Translations under genes and position numbers: made by a program
Notes under the pieces: generated by a model
Databases searched by the model: none
What the model saw: the letters and a program-made list of their open reading frames with translations, nothing else
What the model was told of the DNA's origin: nothing
From: a virus
Length of the DNA stretch: 22,080 bases
Direction: 5' to 3' (one strand)
IMG/VR virus record: IMGVR_UViG_3300043452_000043
Coordinates: 1-22,080 of that record
Shown here: positions 6,315-13,863 of the stretch, one piece after another
Position numbering within the stretch: position 1 is the first letter of the stretch
Layout of the letters: every line of letters starts with the position of its first letter

Positions 6315-6908
6315 TCAATAAGTACCGTAGGTGTAAGAGCCGTCGCGGGTTGCCACAGCGTTATGAATCAGCACGCCAGTGCCGGCTTCCAAGCTCCATA
6401 GATGGCAGCGGGCCGGTGCCCAACGCTCCAGCAGCGCCCGAGCCTTTGTGGCCATAGCCACAGTCATAATCACGTTGACGATCACGCGGTAGATCGCCCA
6501 ATCGCGCTGCCGGCCGTCATAAACGACAAAGCTGTCGCGGGTGTAGGTGCCGTCGTGCAGCTTGCCGCCACGGCCTTCTTGAATCACCACTTCGCCCAGC
6601 TGCAGCAGTCTAAAAATCTCGCGGATAGCGTGCGGTGTGCCTTTGAGGCGTTTTAGCGCGATGGCCTCTTTCAGGTATTCGCGCTTCTTGGCTTCGGAGT
6701 CGGCCAGTTCCCAGCCCAAATCACCCAGCACGTTGAACTGCTCGGCCAAGTGCGGCAAGGCGCTGGCTTCGACATGGTCAAAGTCATACACCACGATAGG
6801 CCGCAGCGGTAGCTTGCTGGTGGTGGCGTTCAGCGCTTCTTGTGCCCTGAAGTTCAGGTCACGGCGCAGCGGCGGTGGCAAAAGCGAAGGTTTAACGAAA
6901 GTCGTCAT
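6315..6908 (-). CDS. I: P2 I-like baseplate/tail protein
   Basis: This 197-residue protein fits the P2 gpI tail-protein family in size, position and sequence: an N-terminal SLLPPPLRRDLNFRAQEAL, a central LGWELADSEAKKREYLKEAIALKR and an IREIFRLLQLG helix. The C-terminus carries repeats of the HDGTYTRD/RDGSYTYG type. In P2, gpI is in the outer baseplate and links it to the fibres. The gene overlaps J by 4 bases (ATGA) and precedes the fibre gene. Confidence 0.88.
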   Translation of the reverse strand: MTTFVKPSLLPPPLRRDLNFRAQEALNATTSKLPLRPIVVYDFDHVEASALPHLAEQFNVLGDLGWELADSEAKKREYLKEAIALKRLKGTPHAIREIFRLLQLGEVVIQEGRGGKLHDGTYTRDSFVVYDGRQRDWAIYRVIVNVIMTVAMATKARALLERWAPARCHLWSLEAGTGVLIHNAVATRDGSYTYGTY

Positions 6909-8044
6909 CCTTGCACCTCACCCACCACAGTAATCGTCACGGCCGTGCATTGTGGCCACTCGTTTTTCTCCAGCACCAAGGGCGCGGCGGGCGACACCAC
7001 GGCCACGCGGTACACGCCGTACACGTCCATAGCGCTCTCAATCTGGCTCGGTACCACGTCCACACCCAATTTACCGGTAACTCGCGCCAAATAGGCGTTT
7101 GCGGCCTTGGTGGCGAGGTCTTGGGCGATGGCCACATCCGCGCCGCTATACAGCGTGAGCTGCACAGTCAAGGCGAAGGGGCGAACGACGGGTGTGTTGC
7201 TGGTCACGGTATCGCACAGCGGACGTACACGCTCGCCATTGCAGGCGGCCAGCACTTGGCCCAGCACGGCCGCGCTGGGCAAGCCAGTACGCGTGAGCGG
7301 GTAAATGGCGACCTCGCCCGGCGTGGGGCTGATCACCTCAACGTCGATGATGTCGGCGTTTGCGCCCAGTGAAAAGAACTTGTACGCCTCAATACTTCCG
7401 GCGTTGCTGAACTGCTCCGGTGCCAGCACAATGCGCTGTTTCAGCCGGTCGTCGTTCTCAGCGTCTGCGCCGGCGCTGGTCGTGTTGGTGTTGGTCACGC
7501 TGGTCACTTGCAGGCCAGGTGTGGCGCTTTGCAGCTTGTTAATTTGGCCGGCCACAAAGCCATTACCCTTCGCGCCCACGGTTTGGCAGGTGGCTGGCAC
7601 GTCATAGGTCAAACTACCGGCGGGCACGGTGGCCGCGTTGGTGGTCGCAAACATCAAGGAGGTAGTCGCACCGCCACCACCTGCCGCCACGGCCGTGCCG
7701 GCTGCAATGGCGGTATTGACCAGCGGCGCAGCGCTAAAAGTGAAACGCAGCGTACACAGGGCAGGCGCGGCACTCAAGCGCGGCACACCGATGTTTTCGC
7801 CCAGGTAATCCAATATCGGGGCGCGGCTGTAGCGCACCAGGTTGAGCTTGGCGGCGTCTTGAATCGCCTCGCGCATCAGCTTGTCGCGGTAGGCGATCAC
7901 GTTCACCAGCAGGCGTTCGGCCTGTGCTGGGTACAGGGTCAGGCCAGTCAATTCCTCGTACAGGCGCACCAGGTCGCGGGTGATCGCGTCGGCGTCACGG
8001 TCGACAAAGTTTGGCTCTGGCAGGGTGCGGTCTAATAAACTCAT
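6905..8044 (-). CDS. J: Baseplate wedge protein J
   Basis: The 379-residue protein has the baseplate J pattern: N-terminal LPEPNFVDRDADAITRDLV, then LYPAQAERLLVNVIAYRD, and an Ala-rich middle with a beta insertion. The C-terminal half contains DVEVISPTPGEVAIYPL and a VDVVPSQIESAM-type end. It builds the baseplate wedge with W and I and helps trigger sheath contraction. It is longer than P2 J, mostly because of the Gly/Ala/Thr-rich insertion around residues 110-190. It overlaps W by 4 bases. Confidence 0.9.
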   Translation of the reverse strand: MSLLDRTLPEPNFVDRDADAITRDLVRLYEELTGLTLYPAQAERLLVNVIAYRDKLMREAIQDAAKLNLVRYSRAPILDYLGENIGVPRLSAAPALCTLRFTFSAAPLVNTAIAAGTAVAAGGGGATTSLMFATTNAATVPAGSLTYDVPATCQTVGAKGNGFVAGQINKLQSATPGLQVTSVTNTNTTSAGADAENDDRLKQRIVLAPEQFSNAGSIEAYKFFSLGANADIIDVEVISPTPGEVAIYPLTRTGLPSAAVLGQVLAACNGERVRPLCDTVTSNTPVVRPFALTVQLTLYSGADVAIAQDLATKAANAYLARVTGKLGVDVVPSQIESAMDVYGVYRVAVVSPAAPLVLEKNEWPQCTAVTITVVGEVQG

Positions 8045-8508
8045 TGCACCACTCCGGCCAGCGTCGATGTCAGGTCACTCAGCGAGATATTGCTTGAGTA
8101 AATTTGCTCAGCCACACCTTGCGCAAAGCGCCAGTCCAGCAGCAGCAGCTTGTGCGACATGTTGATCTCATCCACCTGCAGCAGCTGCACGCGCACCAGC
8201 TCAATGCGGGGCTCCCAGCGCTTGATGGCGTCGGCCACCTCGCGCACGATGTGCGGGCGGGCGATGTTGACGGGTGAATCAATCCACTTGTACCAGTCGC
8301 AGCCAAACAGCGGCCGGTGGACGTCGCTACCCTTGGGGGTGAGGAAAATGATGTGCAGGCATTGGTTGATATCGTCTGCGTCCGTGACCAACGTACCAAG
8401 GCGGTTACCCAGCAAGCCCGATGTATTTGGGTTCAGCAAAGCCGTGCTGAGCGCACATTGCGCAAAGCGGGTGCTTAAGCTGTCTAAGTTACTGGCAATT
8501 TGGGGCAT
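8041..8508 (-). CDS. W: Baseplate wedge protein W (gp25-like)
   Basis: This is a 155-residue gp25/W family protein. The conserved core is visible: a DDINQCLHIIFLTPKGSDVHRPLFG segment that starts the fold (LTPKGS and the following Arg-Pro-x-Phe-Gly), then a helix with VREVADAIKRWEPRIEL. In P2 and T4 relatives it nucleates the sheath on the baseplate. The N-terminus is about 40 residues longer than the core. Its start follows a 75-base gap that holds a repeated 24-bp element. Confidence 0.85.
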   Translation of the reverse strand: MPQIASNLDSLSTRFAQCALSTALLNPNTSGLLGNRLGTLVTDADDINQCLHIIFLTPKGSDVHRPLFGCDWYKWIDSPVNIARPHIVREVADAIKRWEPRIELVRVQLLQVDEINMSHKLLLLDWRFAQGVAEQIYSSNISLSDLTSTLAGVVQ

Positions 8509-8531
8509 AGGGCTATGTTGCCCTTGACCCT

Positions 8532-8563
8532 GCTTTACTGACAGTAAAGCGCTTTAGATAATC
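8532..8563 (-). promoter_or_regulatory. Repeated regulatory element, copy ahead of W
   Basis: On the plus strand a 24-base unit at 8540-8563 (beginning GACAGTAAAG, with GCTTTAGATA inside) matches 22 of 24 bases with one at 17529-17552. This copy also forms a perfect 9-bp inverted repeat, GCTTTACTG (8532-8540) and CAGTAAAGC (8542-8550), with one base between, and contains the palindrome TAAAGCGCTTTA. It lies 24 bases upstream of the W start codon. No T-run follows on either strand. A late promoter or operator site is the most likely reading. Confidence 0.6.
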
Positions 8564-8583
8564 CCCAGTCTCAGTCGGGAGTT

Positions 8584-9282
8584 TTAGGAAAGAACCACGC
8601 CCTGGGCGGTCACCGTGCCAACAGCCACGATCGCGCCGCCAGCGGTCACATTACCGGCCACTGACAGCGTGCTTTGTGCAGTGATAGCACCTGTCACCTT
8701 CAGCGCGTGCAAACAATGCACCTCAGGCGTATCCAGCGTCACCTTGGGCGCTTTCAGGGTCACATTACCCGCGCTGTCCACAAACGATGTGCCGCCGACC
8801 TTGGCTAGCAAGTTGCCGGCCACATCCACATCCGCTTTGCCGCTGACTTTGGCGGTCAAATTCGCGCCCACCTCGATGATGGCGTCGCCGATGATCAGCG
8901 CGGTAAACAGCCCCGTCCTGCGGTTGTACGAAAACCAAGCGCCATCTTTGAAGGTGATGCCGTATTCGTCGGGGTCGTCGGTCGGAGGAATATCGACCTC
9001 CGAGTAGATCGCGCCCAAAATGCAGCCGTCCTCTAAGCGGTCATCCATCAGGCACTTGACCTGCTCACCAATATCAAGCGTCCAAAACTGCTTGTCATCC
9101 TGTGTTTTGCTGTGCACCACCGGTAGCCATTGCGTCAGCAGATCGTCAATATCGGGGAAGCGAATGATCGCCCAGCCCGGCTTGCTTTCCTCGACAATAC
9201 CATTTTTAAAGCTCACCAGTGCCGTGTTCTTCCCTACACTGCGGTCAAGGTTTTGGATATCGTGGCGGGCGGTGTAGCTCAT
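8584..9282 (-). CDS. V: Baseplate spike protein V
   Basis: From ATG 9282 (ATGA overlap with the D stop) the protein has 232 residues. Residues about 20-95 form an OB-fold-like domain (ALVSFKNGIV, WAIIRFPDIDD, GEQVKCLMDD, CILGAIYS). From about 125 come short beta repeats (IEVGANLTAKVSG, VDVAGNLLAKVGG, AGNVTLKAPKV, LSVAGNVTAGG) of the triple-stranded spike helix. It is the membrane-piercing tip of the tail. A longer in-frame start at 9438 lies inside the D gene and is unlikely. Confidence 0.9.
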   Translation of the reverse strand: MSYTARHDIQNLDRSVGKNTALVSFKNGIVEESKPGWAIIRFPDIDDLLTQWLPVVHSKTQDDKQFWTLDIGEQVKCLMDDRLEDGCILGAIYSEVDIPPTDDPDEYGITFKDGAWFSYNRRTGLFTALIIGDAIIEVGANLTAKVSGKADVDVAGNLLAKVGGTSFVDSAGNVTLKAPKVTLDTPEVHCLHALKVTGAITAQSTLSVAGNVTAGGAIVAVGTVTAQGVVLS

Positions 9283-10295
9283 TCTCTGATCCGTTTCATG
9301 TCTAAGGTGCAGCTCCAGCCCACGCCGCGTGTCACGGTGTGGGTGGCTTTGTCGATCTGGTATTTGCCGTCCAATGCCTTCCAGCCTTCGAGCTGCACGT
9401 TGATGCCGGCTTCCTGCCAGGCCTCGCCCATCATGCACAGGGTGCAGGTGGTTTGGTCTTCATTGGCTTTGTCCAGGGCAGATTCGGCTTTGATCTGCGC
9501 TTGCTCTGGCGTCTCGGCGCGGATGTTGATCTTCAGTTCGTCAGTGCTGTGGCGCTTCTTTTTGCCGTCTTCATCGTCAGCCATTTCACCGATGTAGATG
9601 TCCTTCACCAACGGGTCGTGGTAGGTCACCTTGGCGCTTTCCACGATCGTGCTGATTTTGTCTCTGAAGCGAAAGCTCGTCACTTCTTTGCGCAAGATGG
9701 TGCGAATGGGGCCCCGAGCCTTCAGGTCAACCCGTTTGAACATGCGAAGCTGGCCGCGCTTCACATTCATGCCGTGGCCGTACTCATCGGCCAAGCGCTT
9801 GATGAAGGGCAAGTCCTGCTCATACACCTGCGTCACGCGGGCGATCTCTACGTCTTGAATATCGCCCACCAGCTCCAGCCCGTTGCGGCCGGCCACCTCA
9901 CCGGCGATGGCGGCCAGCGTGGTTTCTTCGTAGGCCTTGCCCTGGCGTGAGCGCAGCTTGCGCTTCACGTTCGCGCCCAGCGCCTTGATTTGAATCACAT
10001 CGGGCACGCCTGAGAGTTCGGCTTCGTCAATGTCAAACACGCCGCAGTGCAGCCGCGGCCCTGCCAAATCACCCCGCTCGTAGAAAATCTCGGCCGAAAC
10101 CACATCGCCATGTTGCGGGTACCACTCGCCTTGCCATTTGCGATCGGCGTCTTCCAGCTCAAAGTCCAAGCTGTCGCTTTCGCCCTCCAGCACGTCCACG
10201 AAGGTCAAGCAGATCAAGTGCTTTTCAACGTACTGGGTGAAGTCTTTGCCCTGGTACGTCAGCCATACCGCTGGCTCTAAAACGTCTTGTTTCAT
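9279..10295 (-). CDS. D: Tail hub protein D
   Basis: The 338-residue P2 gpD-type protein is taken from ATG 10295, with AAAAGGGG upstream; an earlier in-frame start overlaps X. Typical features are WLTYQGKDFTQYVEKHL near the start, VLEGESDSLDFELEDAD, then GDVVSAEIFYE and the middle segment YEQDLPFIKRLADEYGHG. It forms the hub between the tube and the spike, equivalent to T4 gp27 and VgrG gp27-like domains. It lies between X and V, as in P2-type tails. Confidence 0.9.
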   Translation of the reverse strand: MKQDVLEPAVWLTYQGKDFTQYVEKHLICLTFVDVLEGESDSLDFELEDADRKWQGEWYPQHGDVVSAEIFYERGDLAGPRLHCGVFDIDEAELSGVPDVIQIKALGANVKRKLRSRQGKAYEETTLAAIAGEVAGRNGLELVGDIQDVEIARVTQVYEQDLPFIKRLADEYGHGMNVKRGQLRMFKRVDLKARGPIRTILRKEVTSFRFRDKISTIVESAKVTYHDPLVKDIYIGEMADDEDGKKKRHSTDELKINIRAETPEQAQIKAESALDKANEDQTTCTLCMMGEAWQEAGINVQLEGWKALDGKYQIDKATHTVTRGVGWSCTLDMKRIRE

Positions 10296-10311
10296 AGACT
10301 GCAAACCCCTT

Positions 10312-10551
10312 TTACGGACGCATCCACGGCGGCACATTGGCCAAGTCGCGGGCGGCTTGCTGGGTAGCGGTGGTCAGCAGCGGAATCAGCACCACGCGGC
10401 CGCTGGGCAGGTAGGGCGTCAAATTTAACGACGGGTTGGCCTCGGCAATGCGGCCATAGTCAAACGGGTTGCCGTAATAACGCCACGCCAAAGTATCCCA
10501 GCGCTCGCCCTCGGTCGTGATGTGCTTGAGTGCCTTGATTTTTGTGGTCAT
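10312..10551 (-). CDS. X: Tail protein X (LysM-like)
   Basis: The 79-residue protein matches the P2 tail protein X family, a LysM-like fold: ITTEGERWDTLAWRYYGNPFDYGRIAEANPSL, ending in LPSGRVVLIP. In this family it is a small tail protein encoded between U and D or near them, thought to help baseplate hub assembly, possibly by contacting peptidoglycan. Its start overlaps the end of U by 4 bases. Confidence 0.9.
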   Translation of the reverse strand: MTTKIKALKHITTEGERWDTLAWRYYGNPFDYGRIAEANPSLNLTPYLPSGRVVLIPLLTTATQQAARDLANVPPWMRP

Positions 10552-11087
10552 TGCTCACCGCCCAAATCGCCACCACGTACTGGGTTTTCTGCTTCGCCAC
10601 GCACCTCCGGCTCGGTGTAAACCGTTTGCGCCGGTTCACCTGTGGCAGTTTCAACAGCTACTGCAGGGCGCATCTCCGTAAACGCATCAACGTAGTTTGG
10701 CAAATCAACCACGTACTCTTTCATCGTGAGCTGGCCGGTCACCGCGATCAGCGTGCCGTCTGTCATGGTTTGTGATGCCGTTTGCTTCAGCTGCAGCAGC
10801 ACATAGTCGCCCACAATATGCCCGTTTGCGAACATAAAGGTCAACGCCTCATGCGCCCGCACCGCATTGCGAAGGCGTGCCATTTCGGCTTCCGGCTGGC
10901 AAAACCCCGCGTGGAACGACAGGTCTATGGTGATTTCATCAAGTTCATCGCCCACCCACTGCAGGCGGGGCTTGCGCTCAATCAAAGCATGCTCCGCGAA
11001 GCTAGCCCCCACAGTGTGGTCAAAGCCCGGCAAATAGGTGATCAGGTTAAATGCGATATCGCCTAAAAGTGCAAATTGTTGTTCCAT
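10548..11087 (-). CDS. U: Tail protein U
   Basis: The first 140 residues fit the P2 gpU family: LGDIAFNLITYLPGFDHTVGASFAEHALIERKPRLQWVGD, a LDEITIDLSFHAGFC strand pair, and a DYVLLQLKQT end. The final 35-40 residues are an acidic, Gly/Glu-rich extension (TGEP, TYTEPEVRG) absent from short family members. U is a tail-completion protein in P2. The start codon shares one base with the tape-measure stop (TGATG), so the two are translated in series. Confidence 0.85.
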   Translation of the reverse strand: MEQQFALLGDIAFNLITYLPGFDHTVGASFAEHALIERKPRLQWVGDELDEITIDLSFHAGFCQPEAEMARLRNAVRAHEALTFMFANGHIVGDYVLLQLKQTASQTMTDGTLIAVTGQLTMKEYVVDLPNYVDAFTEMRPAVAVETATGEPAQTVYTEPEVRGEAENPVRGGDLGGEQ

Positions 11088-13456
11088 CAGAATGCCACCC
11101 GTGACTGCTCGGCCATGACGCGACGCATCATACGCTCTAGGTCTCGCACGCTCATGTTCAAGGCCTGTTGCACGCCTTCACTAACGCCGGCGCCGCCGCC
11201 TGTGATGGTGATCTGCGGGGCGAAAGTAATGTTGATGCCGCCAGCGGCGCCGTGGCCACCTGCCATCGCTAGGCTACCGCCCGCGAAGGCAGCGCCGGCC
11301 AAGGCCACGCCGGCCAGCTTGCTGACCGCGCTCTTGACGCCTGGCACCGAGTTTTTAATACCTATCTCAGCGCCTTGCCCGATGTTTGAGCCAAAGCCCA
11401 TGAACACGCGGCTTGGGCTCTTGATGCCCAGCGTGGACGAAAACCAGCCTTTAATGTCATTACCGAAACCAACGATTGTTGTTTTCGCGGCCTGCAGTTT
11501 GGATGTCACACCGCCAATGAGGCCGTCTATCAAGTCAACGCCCATTTGCTTGAACATGCTTGGTAGCGTTTTAAACCAGCTCCAGGTGTTGAAGAATGAA
11601 GCCTTGACCAGCGCCCAGCCCTTTGCAAAAAAGCCACTGATGGGTGCCCAGTATTTGTAAAGCAGGAAAGCCGAAACGGCAATGCCCGTGATGATTAAAC
11701 CGATCGGGTTCATCAGCAAAGCGCGGCCGAGCCAAAGCACGGCTTGACCCGCCAAGCGCAGCCCAAATAGCAGCGTACCCCGCAACACCGTGCCCAGCCA
11801 AACAGCGCCCCTCGCCATCATGCTTAGCCCACCGCCAAGAAGCGGCATCATTCGTAACGCTGTACTCCCCACACGAAACGCGGCCATAGCCACGCCTACG
11901 CCGAAGAAACCGGCGGCTAATACTGCCAGTGTGCCGACAACAGCGATGCCCCCGCTTGCCGCCTTTGGATATTCCTTCATGAGCCCCGATAAGCCTGAAG
12001 TGGTTCGCCCTATCCAGTAGGCTGCAACGCCAAAAATTGGTGCAAGCCGATTACCCACCTCAATCATCAAATCATTTGTCGCTACCTTCATGTACTCGGT
12101 CTGTACAGTAGCAAGCTTCATCTGCTCGGCATAGTCATTTGCGACAGTGTCGTTTGTGCTGCTTTTCTCCAGCTCCTTGCGGCCTTCAGCGTATTTGCCT
12201 TTGCCGTTTCTGTAGGCCAAATACGCCTGTGTGGCTTGAATGTCCTGGAGCACGGCTGACAAGCCCATACGCTCAACGGAAGATTTAACGCGGTCTTGCA
12301 GTGCCTCGCCCTGCAGTCCCTCTTTTTTGGCAATCTCCATCACCTGATCAAGCTCTTTACGAACGTCGACCATTTCAGACTTGCCCTTTTTGTTCGTGGT
12401 TTTGACAAAGCCCTGCTCTGTCACGCGGTTCAGATACTCATCAAAAACCATAAAGCTCGCCTCGATCGCGGAGGTGCGCTTCTCAATCATGACTTTGAGT
12501 TTTTCTTTTTCAAAGTTGATGCCGACCTTTTGGAAATGGTCTTGCGTGCTTTTTGCTGACATGTGACTAAACCAGTTGCGCATGTTCGTGTCAGCGTCGC
12601 CAGTAGTGCCGGCGCCAGCCCGCATAACTTGCATCATCATGCCCATCTCACGAACGCCGTCTAAGCCTTTTGAGCCGAAGGAAGCAGCTGCGCCGCCCAG
12701 CTCTGGGAAGCTTTTAGCCATTTGCTTCAGCTCGTACTGGCCAAGCTTGCCCGCCTTGGCCAAGGCGTTAACCGCCTGCATCACATCGCCCTCGGTCGTC
12801 AGCTTGAATTTGGTTTGTAAGGTGTACACCAGCTCAGCCAGCTCGCCCATGTCGGTGCGGGTGGCAGTGTTCACCTGTGCCAGCAGCCCAGCATACTTTT
12901 GGGCGGTTTTAGGATCCATGCCTTGCGCTACCAGCCGTTCTACGCCCTCGGCAACTTTATCTTGCTGCACCGCGTATTTCACGGCCGCTTGGCGAATGGC
13001 GTTCGCCATCTCAGCTTCAGCGCCGCCTTGCTTGTATAGCTCGCCAACGATACTGATTTGTTTGACGCGGTCTTCAAATTTGGCCGCTCGCACGCCTGGC
13101 AAGGCCATAGACGCGCCAATGCCGACCGCTGCGGCAGCGTTTCCATATTGGTTGCGTAAGTTGGCGCGACTTGCGTCGTGCTCCGCGCCTAATGTCTCTA
13201 ACCGGTGCTTGCGGGTGGCAAGCTGCTGCAGCTTCTTGTCTAATCTATCCACCTCATTGGCGTATTTTTTGACCGAATTACCGCCGTAAACCCACTCTCT
13301 GTCCATGCTCTGCAGGGCGGCTTTTTGCTGCCCCTTGAGTTTTTCCATCGTTTTGCCTATACTTCCAACGCGCTCATTCACTGTCCCAAAGGCTGCGGCA
13401 GCCCCGCCGAAGCCAAGGGCAGAGATTACAATTCCGAGTGTGAGGGTCTTAGACAT
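11087..13456 (-). CDS. T: Tail tape measure protein
   Basis: The 789-residue protein sets tail length. It starts with MSKTLTLGIVISALGFGGA and a long helical region, followed by a TP901-type core (VKQISIVGELYKQGGAEAEMANAIRQ to YVQQDKVAEGVERLVAQG). Strongly hydrophobic segments occupy the middle (about 500-625, including GGIAVVGTLAVLAAGFFGVGVAMA and MNPIGLIITGIAVSAFLLYKYW), and a Gly-rich C-terminus ends near VMAEQSRVAF. These hydrophobic parts probably insert in the host membrane during DNA entry. The minus-strand start codon overlaps the start codon of a rightward gene (CATG), and there is no clear Shine-Dalgarno sequence ahead of it, unlike most neighbours. Confidence 0.92.
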   Translation of the reverse strand: MSKTLTLGIVISALGFGGAAAAFGTVNERVGSIGKTMEKLKGQQKAALQSMDREWVYGGNSVKKYANEVDRLDKKLQQLATRKHRLETLGAEHDASRANLRNQYGNAAAAVGIGASMALPGVRAAKFEDRVKQISIVGELYKQGGAEAEMANAIRQAAVKYAVQQDKVAEGVERLVAQGMDPKTAQKYAGLLAQVNTATRTDMGELAELVYTLQTKFKLTTEGDVMQAVNALAKAGKLGQYELKQMAKSFPELGGAAASFGSKGLDGVREMGMMMQVMRAGAGTTGDADTNMRNWFSHMSAKSTQDHFQKVGINFEKEKLKVMIEKRTSAIEASFMVFDEYLNRVTEQGFVKTTNKKGKSEMVDVRKELDQVMEIAKKEGLQGEALQDRVKSSVERMGLSAVLQDIQATQAYLAYRNGKGKYAEGRKELEKSSTNDTVANDYAEQMKLATVQTEYMKVATNDLMIEVGNRLAPIFGVAAYWIGRTTSGLSGLMKEYPKAASGGIAVVGTLAVLAAGFFGVGVAMAAFRVGSTALRMMPLLGGGLSMMARGAVWLGTVLRGTLLFGLRLAGQAVLWLGRALLMNPIGLIITGIAVSAFLLYKYWAPISGFFAKGWALVKASFFNTWSWFKTLPSMFKQMGVDLIDGLIGGVTSKLQAAKTTIVGFGNDIKGWFSSTLGIKSPSRVFMGFGSNIGQGAEIGIKNSVPGVKSAVSKLAGVALAGAAFAGGSLAMAGGHGAAGGINITFAPQITITGGGAGVSEGVQQALNMSVRDLERMMRRVMAEQSRVAF
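13335..13363 (+). promoter_or_regulatory. Sigma70-like promoter for the rightward two-TM gene
   Basis: TTGAGT (13335-13340) and TATACT (13358-13363) are 17 bases apart, matching 4/6 and 5/6 of the consensus boxes with ideal spacing. The site lies inside the 5' end of the leftward tape-measure gene and points away from it, toward ATG 13455, giving a leader of about 85 bases. Codon constraint of the tape-measure gene makes chance matches possible, but the position is just right for the gene it would drive. Confidence 0.55.
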
Positions 13457-13751
13457 GAAAACTTTTGCTGAAATTACTGTGGATCACGAGAACACATTGG
13501 CCGCCGCCGCACCATTGCGTTTTTGGGCGCACTGGCTGATTGGCGGCGTTTTATTTTTTATAGCTATGCTCATTGAAAACCCTTCCCATCTGTTAGCCAC
13601 CGTCATCAACGATCCTTTTGTCATAGCCATTGGTTTTGTATCGTTTGGGCTGATCACTGGCATCATTTCAAAAGTTCTCTTGATGCCTTTGATTCCCGCC
13701 CCCTACGCCTGGCTGGCTAAGCGCCTTGGCTTGGCGTCTCCCTCTGTTTGA
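13455..13751 (+). CDS. Two-TM membrane protein, opposite-strand moron candidate
   Basis: This is the only complete rightward gene I support. The 98-residue protein has a polar N-terminus (MKTFAEITVDHE), TM1 at about 23-40 (FWAHWLIGGVLFFIAMLI), a short loop, TM2 at about 54-79 (PFVIAIGFVSFGLITGIISKVLLMPLI) and a basic end. TGAGGG lies about 8 bases before ATG 13455. It sits in a 260-base gap in the leftward operon between tape measure and E', with a promoter-like site upstream and a stem-loop 5 bases after the stop. Such self-contained inserts (morons) often act in the lysogen, for example in superinfection exclusion or envelope change. I do not recognise the family, so this role is an inference. 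Confidence 0.72.
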   Translation: MKTFAEITVDHENTLAAAAPLRFWAHWLIGGVLFFIAMLIENPSHLLATVINDPFVIAIGFVSFGLITGIISKVLLMPLIPAPYAWLAKRLGLASPSV

Positions 13752-13863
13752 TCTGCTCGCTGGCTAGGTCACACCAGCGAGAAAAATCTGACATCTCCAT
13801 CTCATCCAGCTCCGATGGCTGGAATCCAAACCACTTAGCCAGCAGCCCCTTTGCCTGCCACAT
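13717..13863 (-). CDS. E': GpE-like tail chaperone extension E', read in a second frame
   Basis: A frame too short to appear as a normal ORF encodes MWQAKGLLAKWFGFQPSELD..., 48 residues from ATG 13863. It has the P2 GpE family pattern: a WFGFQPSEL core, then ELDEMEMSDFSRW. It overlaps the 3' end of E and is in the +1 (equivalently -2) frame. In P2, lambda and Mu, such a second chaperone is made as a fusion by programmed frameshift. A run AAAGGGG at 13852-13846, with E-frame codons AAA GGG, would let a ribosome slip +1. Independent initiation at ATG 13863 is possible, but AGGAG touches the ATG and is too close to work well. Confidence 0.75.
   Translation of the reverse strand: MWQAKGLLAKWFGFQPSELDEMEMSDFSRWCDLASEQIKQRETPSQGA
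13756..13781 (+). terminator. Stem-loop after the rightward two-TM gene
   Basis: A perfect 8-bp inverted repeat, CTCGCTGG (13756-13763) and CCAGCGAG (13774-13781), has a 10-base loop and starts 5 bases after the TGA at 13751. No T-run follows on the plus strand (it is followed by AAAAA), so it is not a standard intrinsic terminator and may instead stabilise the RNA or act weakly. It lies within the E' coding region on the other strand. Confidence 0.35.

Noticed and set aside
9339-9950. Plus-strand open frame of 203 codons opposite gene D
   Set aside because: D is a clear family member on the other strand. The plus frame is a shadow caused by GC-rich codon bias.
12576-13289. Plus-strand open frame of 237 codons opposite the tape-measure gene
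   Set aside because: It mirrors the codon pattern of the leftward tape-measure gene, has Ser/Pro/Cys-rich shadow composition and no sensible domain.
13484-13666. Leftward 60-codon frame in the gap between tape measure and E'
   Set aside because: It has no ribosome site and lacks a domain, while the rightward frame in the same place has two TM segments, an SD and a promoter-like site.
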